Source of the DNA: Sapria himalayana
Taxonomy: Eukaryota > Streptophyta > Magnoliopsida > Malpighiales > Rafflesiaceae
Direction: 5' to 3'
NCBI GenBank assembly: GCA_029783825.1
Contig: JAREIK010016253.1
Coordinates: 25,001-89,000 of the forward strand
DNA: 64,000 nt
In this document: positions 10,875 through 23,484 of the stretch, piece after piece
Layout of the letters: every line of letters starts with the position of its first letter
Position numbering within the stretch: the stretch's first letter is position 1
Program-made: the position numbers and the translations under genes
The notes under the pieces: generated by a model
Told to the model about the DNA's origin: nothing
Database searches by the model: none
The model's input: the letters and a program-made list of their open reading frames with translations, nothing else

Positions 10875-13800
10875 TTAATCATCTTCAATTTCTATTATGT
10901 CACCATTTGAGTCACATAAATTTTTTAGATCTTCGTTTATATTCATAGGCTCAATATTATTTATGTCATCTTCTTGGAATGTTGGAGCAATATCTAAGTC
11001 TACACTTCTTTGTTGCGATGTTGGTACTTCAAATTTTGATTTTTGCTTTGATTTTGCAAATCACCCACCAATCACTCTTATCATGAGATAAACTCGGATA
11101 TGTACAATAATATACTTGAGCAGCTTGAACTGCCATAATAAATGGCTCATATCGATTATGTATACATTTATGGTTAACATCCACTAGCTTATAATCTGAA
11201 TAAATCTTTGTTCCCACATTTCGTGTAGGATCAAACCACTTTCACTTAAATAATACAATCCTATTATTTTTGAATCCAGGATACTCCAACTCAATAACTT
11301 CTTTGAGTTGATCCGTGCCTGATTATTTTAGAAGAACCATGTCTGATTGTGTGAAATTTATATTCATTAACATAATACCCAAGATAAGTTTTCACGTATC
11401 TAAATGGGCCTTTACTTAAATTCTGAATAAAAATATTTGAATCTCTATTTGAAGGATCAATTGCCTGTGACTAATTAAAAAATTGATATTAACAAATAAA
11501 AGATAATAATAAATTAAATAATTCAAATTTTTAAGACTTCATAATTCTCACATAATTTTAGAACCAAATCACAAATTTAGTTTCTAGCATAAAATCGACA
11601 TCAATGCTGGAAATTATTGTTTGCCTATATTTTAACTGCTCAACATAAATACTGCACAAATATAAAATGAGAGAGAAAAATGTATATCAATTTTTAATAA
11701 TTCCTATTAAAAATAAAATTAAACTATGATTAAACTTGCAACCATTTTGTGTAAACATACTCAATGTATGGTACAACCTTCGCACAATTATGTAAAACAC
11801 AGCTCAAGGTTGCTTTGTACTCTTCAGCTATCATACATCTTTTCATTGCTCTTCCAAATGCTCTTCCAAAGTGCTTGAAGATAAATAGTTTGTTCACAGA
11901 ATCATCTTCTACTATCACATTACCTTCATCATTCCGAGGTACATTTCTATTCTTTGTATTGACATGAACCTCAAAATAATAAGAACAAAATGATGATGCT
12001 TCTTCTACTAAATATGCATTTTAATTTGAACCTTCAACTTTTACCTTGTTTCTAACATTCAATTTCAACTTATGAAGATACCTACAACCACAATGTTTGG
12101 TTTCAATTATATTAAATTACAATATTACATTATGTAAAAATAATAAAACATAGCAAATTATATGTATTTGCCTCTAAAAAGGATACATCCAACTGTATTG
12201 CAGTGGCCCTGCTATCCTTTCTTCAAATTCCAAATGGACCGGAAAATGCTCCATTAAGTCAAAAAAACTTAGTGGGAATATCCATTCAAGCTTACAAATA
12301 ATAAGTTGAATGTCATTCTCCAGCCTCACCATGTCATCTATTTTGAATGTGGTTGCAGTTAGCTGTTAAAAAAAACAAAGTTCTGTAAGCACCTTCCAAA
12401 CACTTAGGAGAAGTAATTAACAGAATACAATTGGTATTAATCTTTGCATAAATACATGATAGTCATGGTATTTCATTCCAAATAATTTAATAATTTTCAT
12501 ATTCACACATCTACCTATATTTGACACATATCCATCAGAGAATTTCAAATTTTTAACCCATTCACACAATATCTATCTTGCCTTCTTATAAAGTATGTAG
12601 CAAGCTTTAGGAAATTTTCATGTTTACTCATTTAGTTTTATTTTAGGATGCCGATAGTAATCATTCAACTCTTGTCTTGATTTTAAAGTGTCTTTTGTTT
12701 TTCTGTCTACATTAAGGATAGTGTTGAAAACATTGTTGAAAACATTTTTATCAATATGCATTACATCTAAGTTATGAGGAATTAAATTGGACTTCCAATA
12801 GGGCAAGTCCCAAAATATACTACGTTTCCTTCAGCCAAATAATTTGCATATTGGTCCATTACTTCCATTAGTTTCCTTTGCAGTTACCTTCTTCAAACCT
12901 AAACTCTAAATCTCTGTTATAATATCACCTTCTTAATGAACTGCTAGTGCAACTATCATCACAGTTTAATTTTATTCGAAATGAAGTTCTATTTCTTCGA
13001 AATGGATGATTCGTAGGTAGAAACTTACGATGGTTATCAAAGCATGACTATTTACCACAAAATTTGAGGGTGAATGCATCAAGATTTTCATGCAATACGG
13101 GTATATGAATCATCCTGTAGTACTCCAGCCAGCCAATATTGAATATGCAAGAAAGTCACTTACTGTCCACATAAGGGCTGCCCTTATAATAAAATTTTGC
13201 TTCTTTGAGATATTATAAATATTCATGCCAACATCCCATAAATAATTTAACTCTACAATAAGAGGCTGTAAAAAAACATCTAACATGTATTTCAGATTTT
13301 TTGGCCCTGGAACCAATATTGAAAAAAATATATATTGCTTCTTCATACAAAATAATGGAGACAAGTTATAAGGTGTCATTATCACTGGCAATGTTGAACA
13401 CTATTGTCCAGGTTGCCCAAATGGCTGAAATTCATCAATGTAGAGACCCAATCTCACATTTTGACTTTCTGCTGCAAAATCTTGATGTATATAATTAAAA
13501 TACTTCAAAGTAGGTGAATATGATGGATGACGCATTACCCCTTCTTCAACCTCATGCTCGGAATGCCATCTCATATCATTTTCTATTGCATTTGATGCAT
13601 ATAGTTTCAGTAATCAAGGAATTAATGGAAAATAATACAACTTCTTAAAGACAACCTTCAATTTTTGTCGCGTATCTACAACACGAGGTGTCTTCCTAAA
13701 TCGAGGATGATCACAAAACTTACACATAATTAAATCACTATCATCGCCCAATATAACATGCATTCATTTAAACAACAATCAATTTTTTCTACAGATAGAC

Positions 13801-14432
13801 CCATTCCTCATAGTAACTTCTTAGTGTTGTAAAAGTTGTTAGTGATCCATTATTATCAGGAACAATCTCTTTCATCAGTTCTATTACCTGATCAAATAAT
13901 TTCTCAGACATATAATTTTTTGACTTAATGCTCATTAGTCAAGCCACAAGTGATAATTATGAATGTGTTTTACAACTAAGCCACAACTTTTTATCTGTAG
14001 CTTTAAGCATTTCAAAAATTTCTCAACTTCGAGATTAGGTGGTTCATCCATGTAATCCATATTGAAGTCAGCACCAGCAGCTTCCGTGATCATTCTATGG
14101 TATGTGTTTGATGATTCTTCACCACAAGCAAATGATTTAATACCCTCATTTTGGTTAATATTCAGAGCCATTGTATTTTCCCCATGATAAATTCAAACAA
14201 AATAATTTGGCACAAAGTCATATTTAGCCAAATGGTATCTTATAGTGTTTGCATCACGAAAAGGGATATTCTGATACTTGCGATGATTACATGGACACTA
14301 AATTTTTTCTCCAACCATCAATCTCGATTGAGTACATGCAAAATTGATCAAAGTTTCAAGCCTAGTGAAAAAATATTTATTCAAAAATCCATTAATAACC
14401 CTTCTATACATCCACTAATGATTTGATCTCAT
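10875..14432 (-). pseudogene. CACTA tnpD-type transposase gene, broken
   Basis: TNPD is the catalytic transposase of CACTA elements. Family segments appear in order on the minus strand. The N-terminal transposase-associated zinc-binding region gives WMYRRVINGFL, CPCNHRKY, YHLAKYDFVPNY and YHGE (about 14415-14180). Next come a region ending DEPPNLEVEKFLKCLK (about 14000) and SPLFCMKKQY..ILVPGPKNLKYMLDVFLQPLI (about 13360-13250). Then RAALMWTVSDFLAYSILAGW (about 13170), LPYWKSNLIPHNLDVMHIDK (about 12800), and CKLEWIFPLSFFDLMEHFP with GPLQYSWMYPF (about 12290-12180). The C-terminal part has VLFKCKWFDPTRNVGTKIYSDYKLV and an acidic end stopping at 10875. Stops interrupt several segments, for example before CPCNH. 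Introns are likely but not all mappable. Inactive as it stands. Confidence 0.85.
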
Positions 14433-14723
14433 TTTGCCCTGTTTTATTTACAAAAAATAATGCCTAATCATTATTTTGAATAAAACATTCTATTACTTCA
14501 AAATATGCAAATAATTAAATAAAATTATTTACATATGAATTTTTAAAAATTAAATATTATGAATATCGAGGCAATGCATTTGCAGAGTCTACATTAATTA
14601 ATAGAGCAATTGTTAGCACAATAAAGATTAATAAATATCACAGTTATGCTAAATAAAGGGTGCAAAATGCGATATTTAAACAAGAACGAACATCAAAAAA
14701 TAAAGGCATTTAATGTTTGAAGG

Positions 14724-15060
14724 ACAAGAGGGAGAGAGAAAGTGAGAGATGAGGTGGGGAGAGAGAGGGGCAGAGAAATGGGGAGATGGAGAGAGAGAGA
14801 GGGAGAGAGAAGGAGGGAGAGAAATGATGAAAGGGAGAGAGGTGAAGAGAGGGTGGGAGAGGGGTGGAAAGGGGGGGGGGGAGAGGGGGAGAGAGGGAGA
14901 GAGAGAGAGGGAGAGGGAGAGAGAGGGAGGGAGAGAGAGGAAGAGAGAGAGAGAGAGAGGAAGAGAGAGATAGAAAAGGATAGAGAGAGGGGGGAGAGAG
15001 AGAGAGAGGGAGAGAGGGAGAGAGGGAGAGAGAGAGGGGGGGGGGGGGAGAAAGAGAGAG
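14724..15060. repeat. (GA)n polypurine/polypyrimidine tract
   Basis: About 340 bp of almost pure purine on the plus strand, mainly GAGA and GGGA with runs of G. It lies roughly 300 bp upstream of the tnpD-type start, so on the transcribed strand it is a CT-rich leader or promoter tract. Ser/Leu/Pro-rich and Arg/Glu-rich open frames across it are artefacts of the repeat. Confidence 0.9.
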
Positions 15061-15439
15061 AACAAGCAAGAAAGATGAGCGAGAAAAAAAATTAACAATA
15101 AAGAGTGTGACATAAAGAAAAAGAGGAAAAGAATGAGAGAAAGAATTATAGAGGGAAAGAGAGACACATAGAGAGTGTAGTGTTAGAATGAAGAATTATA
15201 TAAAAGAAAATATAAGTTCTTCAGTACAAACCTATCAAATATTACATTTTTTATTATACATAAGTTCATATTTGAGCTTGAGGACCAAGGGCTGGGATTA
15301 GGTAATAGTACAATCCATATTTGTATTATACCATATATGAGCTTGATCAACGAACACTCTCATGCTATGTGCTTACATATTATTGATATTATATCTTTAG
15401 CCATTTTATTTCAAGTTAGTGCAGCAAGATAGTATTATC
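15061..15439. other. AT-rich stretch, no gene seen
   Basis: The purine-rich character fades from 15061 to about 15170, then ordinary AT-rich sequence follows. It could include the transcription start of the tnpD-type gene, but I see no defined promoter motif. Confidence 0.45.
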
Positions 15440-16345
15440 TCATATTTTATATGTTAGGATACATATAGTAAATGTAGTTATAAATAGTTACATTTAGTTT
15501 AACATATATTTATATATAGATATATGCATACAAGTAGTTATAAGTAAAGATAAATAAATGTATACAGAGTTATAAACAATTATATAGATTTACATATATG
15601 TATACATAATTAAAAATAAAGTTATTTTTATTTATATAGAGTTTTTTATAGTTATACAAATATTTATATATAGTTATACACATTCAGTTAAACATTATGA
15701 TGTATGTTTTTATACATATAATTTTAAATATAGTTACATTTGGTTATACATATAGTTACACGTAAAGTTAAACTTATATTTATACATGTATGTATATATA
15801 TTTTTTCATATAATTTCATATATTTATAAATATAGTTATGTATAGGTATGGATATACTAAAATACAATTTTTATTTTAATATATAAAAATCTATATTATA
15901 TATATGTTGTTAATTATATCTATAAATATAGTTATTTATAAAGATTTTATAGTTATACATATAGTAAGATAGAATTATTTATAGTTATATGTTATTATAC
16001 ATATAATATATATAGTTATAAAAATTTATATTTCATTAAATATTTAGTTATATATATATATATATATTCATATGAGTAGTTATATTTAGTTATACATAAA
16101 TTAATACAATGTTATAAACAAATATATATATTTACATATATGTATACATATATGTATAAATAGTTAAAAGTATAGTTATATTTAATTATATAAAATTTTA
16201 TTTAGTTTTATATATATTTATATATAGTTATACACATATAATTAAACATAATGTTTTATGTTTTAATGCATGTAATTATAAATAGTGTTACATGTGGTTA
16301 TACATTTGTTACACATATAGTTATACTTATATTTATACTTAAAAT
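15440..16345. repeat. Copies of the ~550 bp AT-rich tandem repeat inside element A
   Basis: The block AAACATTATGATGTATGT at about 15691 recurs as AAACATAATGTTTTATGT at about 16246, so the spacing is close to 556 bp. Each is followed by the same run of TATAGTTACA-type words. The same words and spacing form the array at 24228-27600 outside the element, so the repeat family exists both inside and outside element A. Confidence 0.7.
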
Positions 16346-17063
16346 AATCAAATCCTACTAGCATTATCATGATAAAGATTTTTGAATACAAGATTTCTAA
16401 AAAGTTACTAGTTGGATGGATGATAGAATCATTAAATGGGTGTAAGCCCTGGGCTTGAACCTATCATTGTTCATTGAAAGAAGTATATTTTGGTAAGCCC
16501 TATGAGGATCAAAAATTCATTTTTGAATTCTGAAACTATTATTTTAGATTTAAATTTTTTAAAAACTTCTGTGAGATAAACAAAGTTGATGCATTTCGGT
16601 GCATCAAAAGTGGATAAAAGTTTTAATATTATAGGAAAAAAATGTTAAGGGGTTCCAAAATAAAAATAATTATGTTTTATTACAATTTTTAATTTTAATA
16701 TAACATTTGGGGACCCAAATCCAAAATATTTATGATTTGGGTCTTCCAAATTTCTATACTGATAATTACCTTCCTTTATTCATATGGTATGCATATGCTC
16801 AAGTATGCATATGAGTTTATGCATAAACTCATTTTTTTTAAACAAAAACATATGCATATGGAGTTCATAAATAATTTGTATGCATAAACATATGCATAAA
16901 CTCATTTTTTCATACTACGTAAGCTGAAACGAGTTTATGATAATGTTTTTTTAATTATATTGGGATAATAATGAATATCCAAATTTAGGTACTAAAATAT
17001 AATCCAAATCATAGATTTTTTTTGGAATCCATAACATAATTATCCATTATATATTTGTGTGTG

Positions 17064-17104
<41 letters not shown>

Positions 17105-18959
17105 TAAGGATGAAGAAATTAAGTATTATTATTATTATTGTGGATGAATTCCATTTTTTTTTGCAAAGTTAGATAAAAATTAGTGCAATTTTCGGAAGCA
17201 ACAAAAATTAAAGAATAGTACTTTCATTGTCAAGAAAATCTATTTAATAAAATTCTAAAATTGAACTAATTTAAGAAAATACTTCTCAGAGCAATATTCC
17301 TACCATTTAGTGGTATCAATGCATATATTAAATTGTTTTTGTTATTTTGTTTTGTAATTTAAGAGATACAAGCCTAATCTTTTGTTCTATTTGAAGATTA
17401 GAATGATTTGGATTTCTTGTTATGCATGTAATTTCCACTTAAGAGCTATAAGGCTACTCTATTTTCATTTTCTTTTATCTCTCAATAATTTGGATTTTTT
17501 TTGGCTCCTTTTCAAGACTAATAATTATTCTTGATCACTAATTTATATTTGATATTTCCTTAATTGCTATGTGATCAACTCAAAAACTTACAAAATACCT
17601 TTATGCAACATCATAAGTAGAGTCTCTTTGTTCAAGCTTATTTGTTGTGACATCCAAATCTATAATAAAACCTTGATTTATCATTTTCATTATACATGAT
17701 GAATATTTTTATACTTAGTCCCTTACAGGGATTTGAATATGATGTAGGTTGATGTGTAGGATTTAGCTTGGGTTTAGATTGACTCTTAACCTGTCGACTT
17801 GCATTCCTACAAACAATTTAGAAATATTAAAAATTTTAAAATATAATAAATAAAAAAATGATAATATGGCACACATATCTTATAAGTGACTAAATCTATT
17901 TTTCAAATTAAATCTATAATCTCTTTTCTTTCGTTCAAATTAGAAACGTAATCAAATTATGGTGCTAGAATGAATATAATCAACCCTCATATGACTTATG
18001 AAATGTCATCCCTCCGGTGGCTATTAAGCTAGCATGAATTGAATATAAATCATTCTAGCAACAGGAATCATAATAAATCTTTCTTTTATGGTGCAATATA
18101 AAGGGATTGACAAATTTACTTTTCAATTTCTTGATCATACAATAAATACAAGTGGCTCGGACAACATTGAGAAATAATTGTTTGATATGAGTACATAAAG
18201 AGTTTATAATGACTCAGAATAATTTAAGGATGACATTACACGAGGGTTTATTATCAAGATCCTAGGGCACTCTCATTCAAGGGCTATGATGTGCTTATTT
18301 TGATTAGTTAAATTTCATAAGATTTAAAATACTTTAAATTCCAATATTATATGTTTTTGCATTTTTAATCATAGGTTTTTACAATTTTTATAAATTACTT
18401 ATAAAGTATAGTAAAAGTTTATGTTTACTATTTCTATAGTTATATAGATATAGTTATGTTTAAATAGTTTATGTAAACTATTTTTATAGTTATATATATT
18501 TAGTTATGTTTAATTACACTTATATAAAGCACACTTATATTTATGTATACTATTTTTGTATACAATATGTAGGTATGTATATTGAAGAAGTTATTAATTC
18601 GGCATACCTACTATGCACCATCAAAATCCACACAATGACAATGCATCATATCACAAATGCATGAATATGTATACGATTAAGTATATATACGCAATCCAAG
18701 AACCCCATGGTGAATAATGGAAAAAAATTTTGGAAACAATAAATAACAGAATCAATACGCATAAGCTTAATAAAGATAAACGATGAAGAATAAATATATA
18801 AAACATACCTCAAATCAAATAAAAATTAAAACTTAAACCTCAATTATATGTTGATGCGTTGGTGTCGAGGGATTGATGGCCATATGTGGAGGTTCGCTTC
18901 ACTTAATGTTAAAGAATATCGGGTCTTGATGTGAATGTAAATATTAGCAAATTTTTTAT
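16346..18959. other. Internal, non-coding part of element A
   Basis: No recognisable gene. Within it are a cluster of CATATGCATATG-like words at 16785-16905, including the perfect palindrome GAGTTTATGCATAAACTC at 16813-16830, and a CA dinucleotide tract at 17052-17098. The 18840-18950 part is less AT-rich and could be a leader region of the minus-strand genes, but that is a guess. Confidence 0.5.
17052..17098. repeat. (CA)n microsatellite
   Basis: TGTGTGTGTATA followed by about 19 CA repeats. Confidence 0.9.
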
Positions 18960-20160
18960 ATTTTTAATTATTAAAACATTAAATAAACAATATATATATA
19001 TATAATATAAAAAACTCATTAATTTTATTATCTATCAAATTTTTTTCAACAAAATTAATGTGCGTGTATCAAGGTACAAATGAAAAACAAACACCTTACA
19101 ATTTTTTATTATATTATTAATTAAACAATAAATATATAAACAATTAAAAAATATATGTCTAGCCTTATAAAAAAAATATCAAATAGGTACAAAATTAACA
19201 AACTCTATATAATAAGACATAAATTAAAAAATGATTTGTCTTCTAATCACGCCTAAGTGTTATAAAATAATATTAATGTTAAAAAATATATAAAAATTTA
19301 TATTTTATGGTTATAAATTTTTAAGAATTCATATTAATTTTTACGAAGAATATATGAAATAATTTTAAAGGGATAAAATTTCATATTATTTGATATTATT
19401 AATAATTTTTAAAATTCAAAAAATTACTTAAAGTGAGAAGATAATTAAATAAGTTATATTTATTATTTTAATAAAAACTTAATGTTAAAAACTAATAGTA
19501 AAAATATTACTAATTTGTTTAATTCGTATAAATTTGTGTAATAGTAAAAATCTATGTATTTATTTATAAATATTAATTTATTTTATTTTAACTTTATTAA
19601 AAAAATTATATTTTTATTACATTTTAATATTTTCAAAATTAGTATTATTTATTTATTTAAAAGTTTTCTTTAATTATACTTTTTTTACTTATAATAATAT
19701 TAATTTTTACTAGTTTATTTGTCAATTCAGATAATTTTGAAAATATTTTTTATTTTATTATACAATGAATTAATTTACATCTATATTAATAGAAATTTTA
19801 ATATATGTTAATTTAATTTTTTAAATATAGAAAAAAATATTATTCTTATTGAATTTATTATTTAATGTTACTTTTATACAAATTTTTAAGTTTTTTTTTA
19901 ATTTTAGATAAATTTTTTGTATAATTTATAACAAATTATTACATCATAAAATAGTTAATTTAGTCCTTATTAATATATATAATTGTTTTTTTGTATTTTT
20001 ATATTTTTTAAATTATTTTTTTATAATATAATTTTTTTATGATTTTACGAGGAGAATGTATTTTTCAAGGATTGCTCATCTATACCATTAACATACATTT
20101 AATAAACAAAATTAATTTTAATATTAAAACAAATAATAAATAAAAAAAATTAAATAATTA
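18960..20160. repeat. AT-rich right arm of element A
   Basis: Low-complexity AT-rich sequence just inside the right subterminal repeats. Blocks such as TTATGGTTATAAATTTTTAAGAATTCA (in part) and AAAGTGAGAA recur in the arms of the other CACTA-type elements here (29640-31007, 57547-59030, 63140-63620). This marks a shared terminal architecture. Confidence 0.7.
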
Positions 20161-21153
20161 AATATTGGCTAGGAAAATACCATCGCTAAATCCAATAATC
20201 CATAGTTAAATTACAGATTTTATAAGCTAGAAAAAATTCGTCACTATATTATGAATTATATTAAATAGAGAAAATCCATCGCTAAATTACAAATTGAATT
20301 AGCTATAAAAATTTTGTCACTAAATACGTAGCAAAATTAAGAATTTTATTATCTAGAGAAATTCAGTCATTAAATCCATCAGTAATTTATGGATTTTATT
20401 AGCTAGAGAAATTTGGTCGCTAAATCCATAGCTAATATAAGAAATTTATTAGCTAGCAAAAATCCATCGTTAAATCCGTATCTAAAATATGGAGTTTATT
20501 AGCCAGGAAAAATCCATAGTTAAATCCGTAACTAAAATATAGATTTTATTAGCTAGGAAAAATCTATCGTTTAATCGTAGCTAAATCAAGGATTTTATTA
20601 GCAAGGGAAATCTATCGCTAAATCAAGAATTTTATTAGCTAGGGAATGTTTATCGCTAAATCAAAGATTTTATTAGCTAGCGAAAATCTGTTGCTAAATC
20701 AATCGCTAAATCAAGGATTTTATTAGCTAGGAAAAATCCGTCGCTAAATCAAAGATTTTATTAGCTAGAGAAAATCTTTCGCTAAATCTATTGTTAATTT
20801 CAGGCTTTTATTAGTGATGAATATTATGTCGCTAAATTCCCCGCTTTTCTTGTCCGAAATTTACGAAAATTTTCCATCGCTAATCCGCCACTAAATCAGT
20901 CACTAAATTTCTTGCTTTTCTCGAGTGGAATTTACGAAAATTTTCCGTCGCTAATCTATCACTAAATCCACCGCTTTTCTTGAGCGGAATTTACGAAAAC
21001 TTTTCCCTCGCTAATCCGTCGCTAATCCGTTGCTATTTTTTTTCAAAGAAAAATCATAAATCCATTGCTATTCCCTATCTAATCTCTTGCAATTTAGATA
21101 GGGATTGATCCCTAGCTAAAATTCGTTTGCTAAATCAATATTTTCTTGTAGTG
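20161..21153. repeat. Right subterminal repeats and terminus of element A
   Basis: From 20165 to about 20790 a ~45-60 bp unit is repeated more than ten times. Its core is ATTTTATTAGCTAG followed by GAAAAATC and CGCTAAAT. A second unit with CTTTTCTTG..GGAATTTACGAAAATTTTCC follows from 20830 to 21010. The terminus CTTGTAGTG ends at 21153. By analogy with En/Spm these are transposase-binding repeats. Confidence 0.85.
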
Positions 21154-21156
21154 GAA
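21154..21156. repeat. Target site duplication (right) of CACTA element A
   Basis: GAA follows the terminal TAGTG and matches the GAA at 4515-4517. Confidence 0.85.
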
Positions 21157-23013
21157 ATGGAATTTGAAATGACAATAGGCTGCGTGGTATTGAATTTTTG
21201 CACACATGTTGGTTTATATAGAAATCCACTGAAGCAAGGAAACCTGAAAGAAACCAAAGAAAAAAATGAGAAAAAAAATGCAATGCACAAGAAAAGAACA
21301 CAAGGTAGCACACCTTTATATTCCATTCCCCACTTTGAGTTTTACAATGACCATCTTCTCAATCAAGTTGTTAAGAAAAGGCTTGGGATTAACGTGGATG
21401 GTCTGCAATATTCAGCAATAACAAAACTAATGAACATTGCAATCATTCTTGTATGCATCAAATATTTCTCTGCATTTACATAAAAATTCATAGGCATGTA
21501 TATATGCAATATACATGCATGCAACATGATGATAGTATAACTATATGTGTCCAAACACACACATGCACATGCTATTTTCCTATATTCTCATATTTTTTTA
21601 TCTTGTCCAGATATTGCACCTTTCTAAATCAACTGAACCATTGATACATGGAGATGGTCAATACCAAAAATCAAAATCTTTTTTTTTACTAATCTACATA
21701 TATCCCTTATGAAGTAAAAATTATTATTAAGTTCTTTGCTTGAGAAAACTATAATAAAACTTTTTTTGGAAAAATAAATGACAATTTGAAAGAATATTTG
21801 ATGGGTGTGAGCATGAATAAATCTTGCTTTGATGCACAAGAAAATAAAAGCTAGTATTAGTATCATTCACGAAAGCATAAAATCTATGAATATCACGTGT
21901 ACACAAAAAATTATATCAAACAAGAAACCTTGATTACAACTTCATCCAAATTGTTTTTACCACTCATTATCATCATCATTGATATCTTATCTCAACACTA
22001 TTGTGAACAAATGTTACACTAACCATAAGAACATGTAAATTCAATCAACAAGAATACTAAATATACATTATCGAGATGCTTTTCAAATCACCAATCATGA
22101 TGTTCAAGTAGATGTCTTATCTGCACTTCATTGCCATTATTATAGCCCATCCAGCTTCTCTAAACAACTTCCCATTTTCAATGCATATAGTTTGTCAATA
22201 ATGTAATCTGATTCGCTTTGATAAGAAGGGTCTATGCCCTATGCAAGCAACCAAATCAAATTAAAAACAAAAAAAAAAACAAAAAAAAAACAAAAAAACA
22301 AAAACTTTCATAGCTTAATGTTATGCCAAGCCTATTACGAGCTCATAAAGAAATCAAAATCTCACCTTTTGCTTGTTTATGAGGTCGTGGAGCATCTTAT
22401 CCTGCTCATAAAATTCAGATTCAGCAACATCCACCCCTATGGGTCACATATGGCACTGATGTAGTTGGAATATTGGCCTAAGCCATGTGAGCAATCATTT
22501 CAATAACACACAGTGAGAGTGCGATTGTTTTGATAACATACAGTGAGCATGCAAAGATTTGCATAGAAAACAATGTGTCGGTAATCATTTTAGCAAGTGC
22601 ACAATGTATGCACTCGTTCTAGGGGTTTACATCTATTTCCGACATACCCCCTCTAGAGTTTATCTTTCCCTAGGGTCACTTTTGATACCATGTAAAGCAT
22701 AAAATCACACAACATAAAATAAATATAATACACTTGATGAATAACCTCATACAAATAGTGCTCTTATATAACATATTATTTTTAGGGCAACTCACAGGAT
22801 GTATAACCTCTATAGCACTATCAAAGTGAACCTGTGTGTGCCAGGCATGCCTCAATGTGTAAGACATGATACTTCTTCCTCCAAAAAGCTATCAATAAAA
22901 CAACATATCAATTGATAAAGTAGAGAACATGGCACCCAGCAAAACATAAGCAATATCACAAACATCATACTTATCAATAAGATAGTTATATATAGTATAT
23001 ATACACATATAAT

Positions 23014-23088
23014 ACTGTAGTGTATATGTACATATACTGAGTATATACATACATATATACTATAGTATATAAACATATACACTACAGT
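23014..23088. repeat. 75 bp imperfect hairpin (foldback) sequence
   Basis: ACTGTAGTGTATATGT at the left is the exact reverse complement of ACATATACACTACAGT at the right. Between them lie CATATACTGAGTATATACATACATATATACTATAGTA-type words (in part). Related words (ACTCAGTATATATGTACATA) lie in each of the three tandem units of element A, just before the GC-rich islands. Confidence 0.65.
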
Positions 23089-23256
23089 ATATATGGATGT
23101 CTTATAGATATAGAACACCTGGTATAGATATAGAAATAGAATAACAAGTAAAGTATTATCCCATTTATACTTCATAATGAAGGCACCAAAGATCACCATA
23201 AACGTTAATAAGATATGTGAATATTATTTAAATTTTTGAAAATATATCTAAAAACT

Positions 23257-23484
23257 CTAAGAGGAAGACCTGGAAGATAAGCCACAAGCCATGCTTGGCG
23301 CATCAACGTTTGAACCCTGTCTCCCTACAACCAAAACTCTTTCCTGGTCCAAAGGCCAATAAGGTGGTTGCTCTGCCTCGCCACTCCCAGTAGCACCATG
23401 CTCCCGTGCAGCTTTCCTAGAAAGTTTCTTCTCCTTTCCATGTGCTTGCACCAATGATTTTGATCGCTTAGCTTCAAATTGCAT
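23257..23484 (-). CDS. Uncharacterised coding-like stretch, possible exon fragment
   Basis: A 75-codon open frame in a patch clearly less AT-rich than its surroundings. It starts MQFEAKRSKSLVQAHGKEKK, is basic in its first third, contains REHGATGSGEAEQPPYWPLD and ends in a serine-rich tail. I recognise no family, motif, signal peptide or membrane segment. The base composition suggests real or former coding sequence rather than chance. It might be one exon of a captured gene or part of a retroelement gag-like region. No supporting neighbour was found. Confidence 0.25.
   Translation of the reverse strand: MQFEAKRSKSLVQAHGKEKKLSRKAAREHGATGSGEAEQPPYWPLDQERVLVVGRQGSNVDAPSMACGLSSRSSS

Larger units (their letters stand above)
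4518..21153. mobile_element. CACTA (En/Spm) transposon A, complete, transposase decayed
   Basis: The left end starts CACTATAAGAAAAAT and the right end, read inward, starts CACTACAAGAAAATATT. Both are followed by many copies of TAGCTAGGGA- and CGCTAAAT-type motifs. Three-base GAA duplications flank the 16.6 kb element. Inside are both CACTA genes on the minus strand: a tnpD-type transposase gene (10875-14432) and a tnpA-type gene (8743-10644), in the usual order. The element also holds a triplicated unit at 5005-8370, a polypurine tract at 14724-15060 and part of a ~550 bp repeat family at 15440-16345. Stops and frameshifts in both genes suggest it can no longer move unaided, although its ends look usable. 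Confidence 0.9.

Noticed and set aside
14676..15167. Ser/Leu/Pro-rich and Arg/Glu-rich frames across the GA tract
   Set aside because: Low-complexity product of GAGA/GGGA repeats, open on both strands.
23079..23090. CACTACAGTATA as a CACTA terminus
   Set aside because: It lacks AAGAAA and any subterminal motifs, and is part of the small hairpin.
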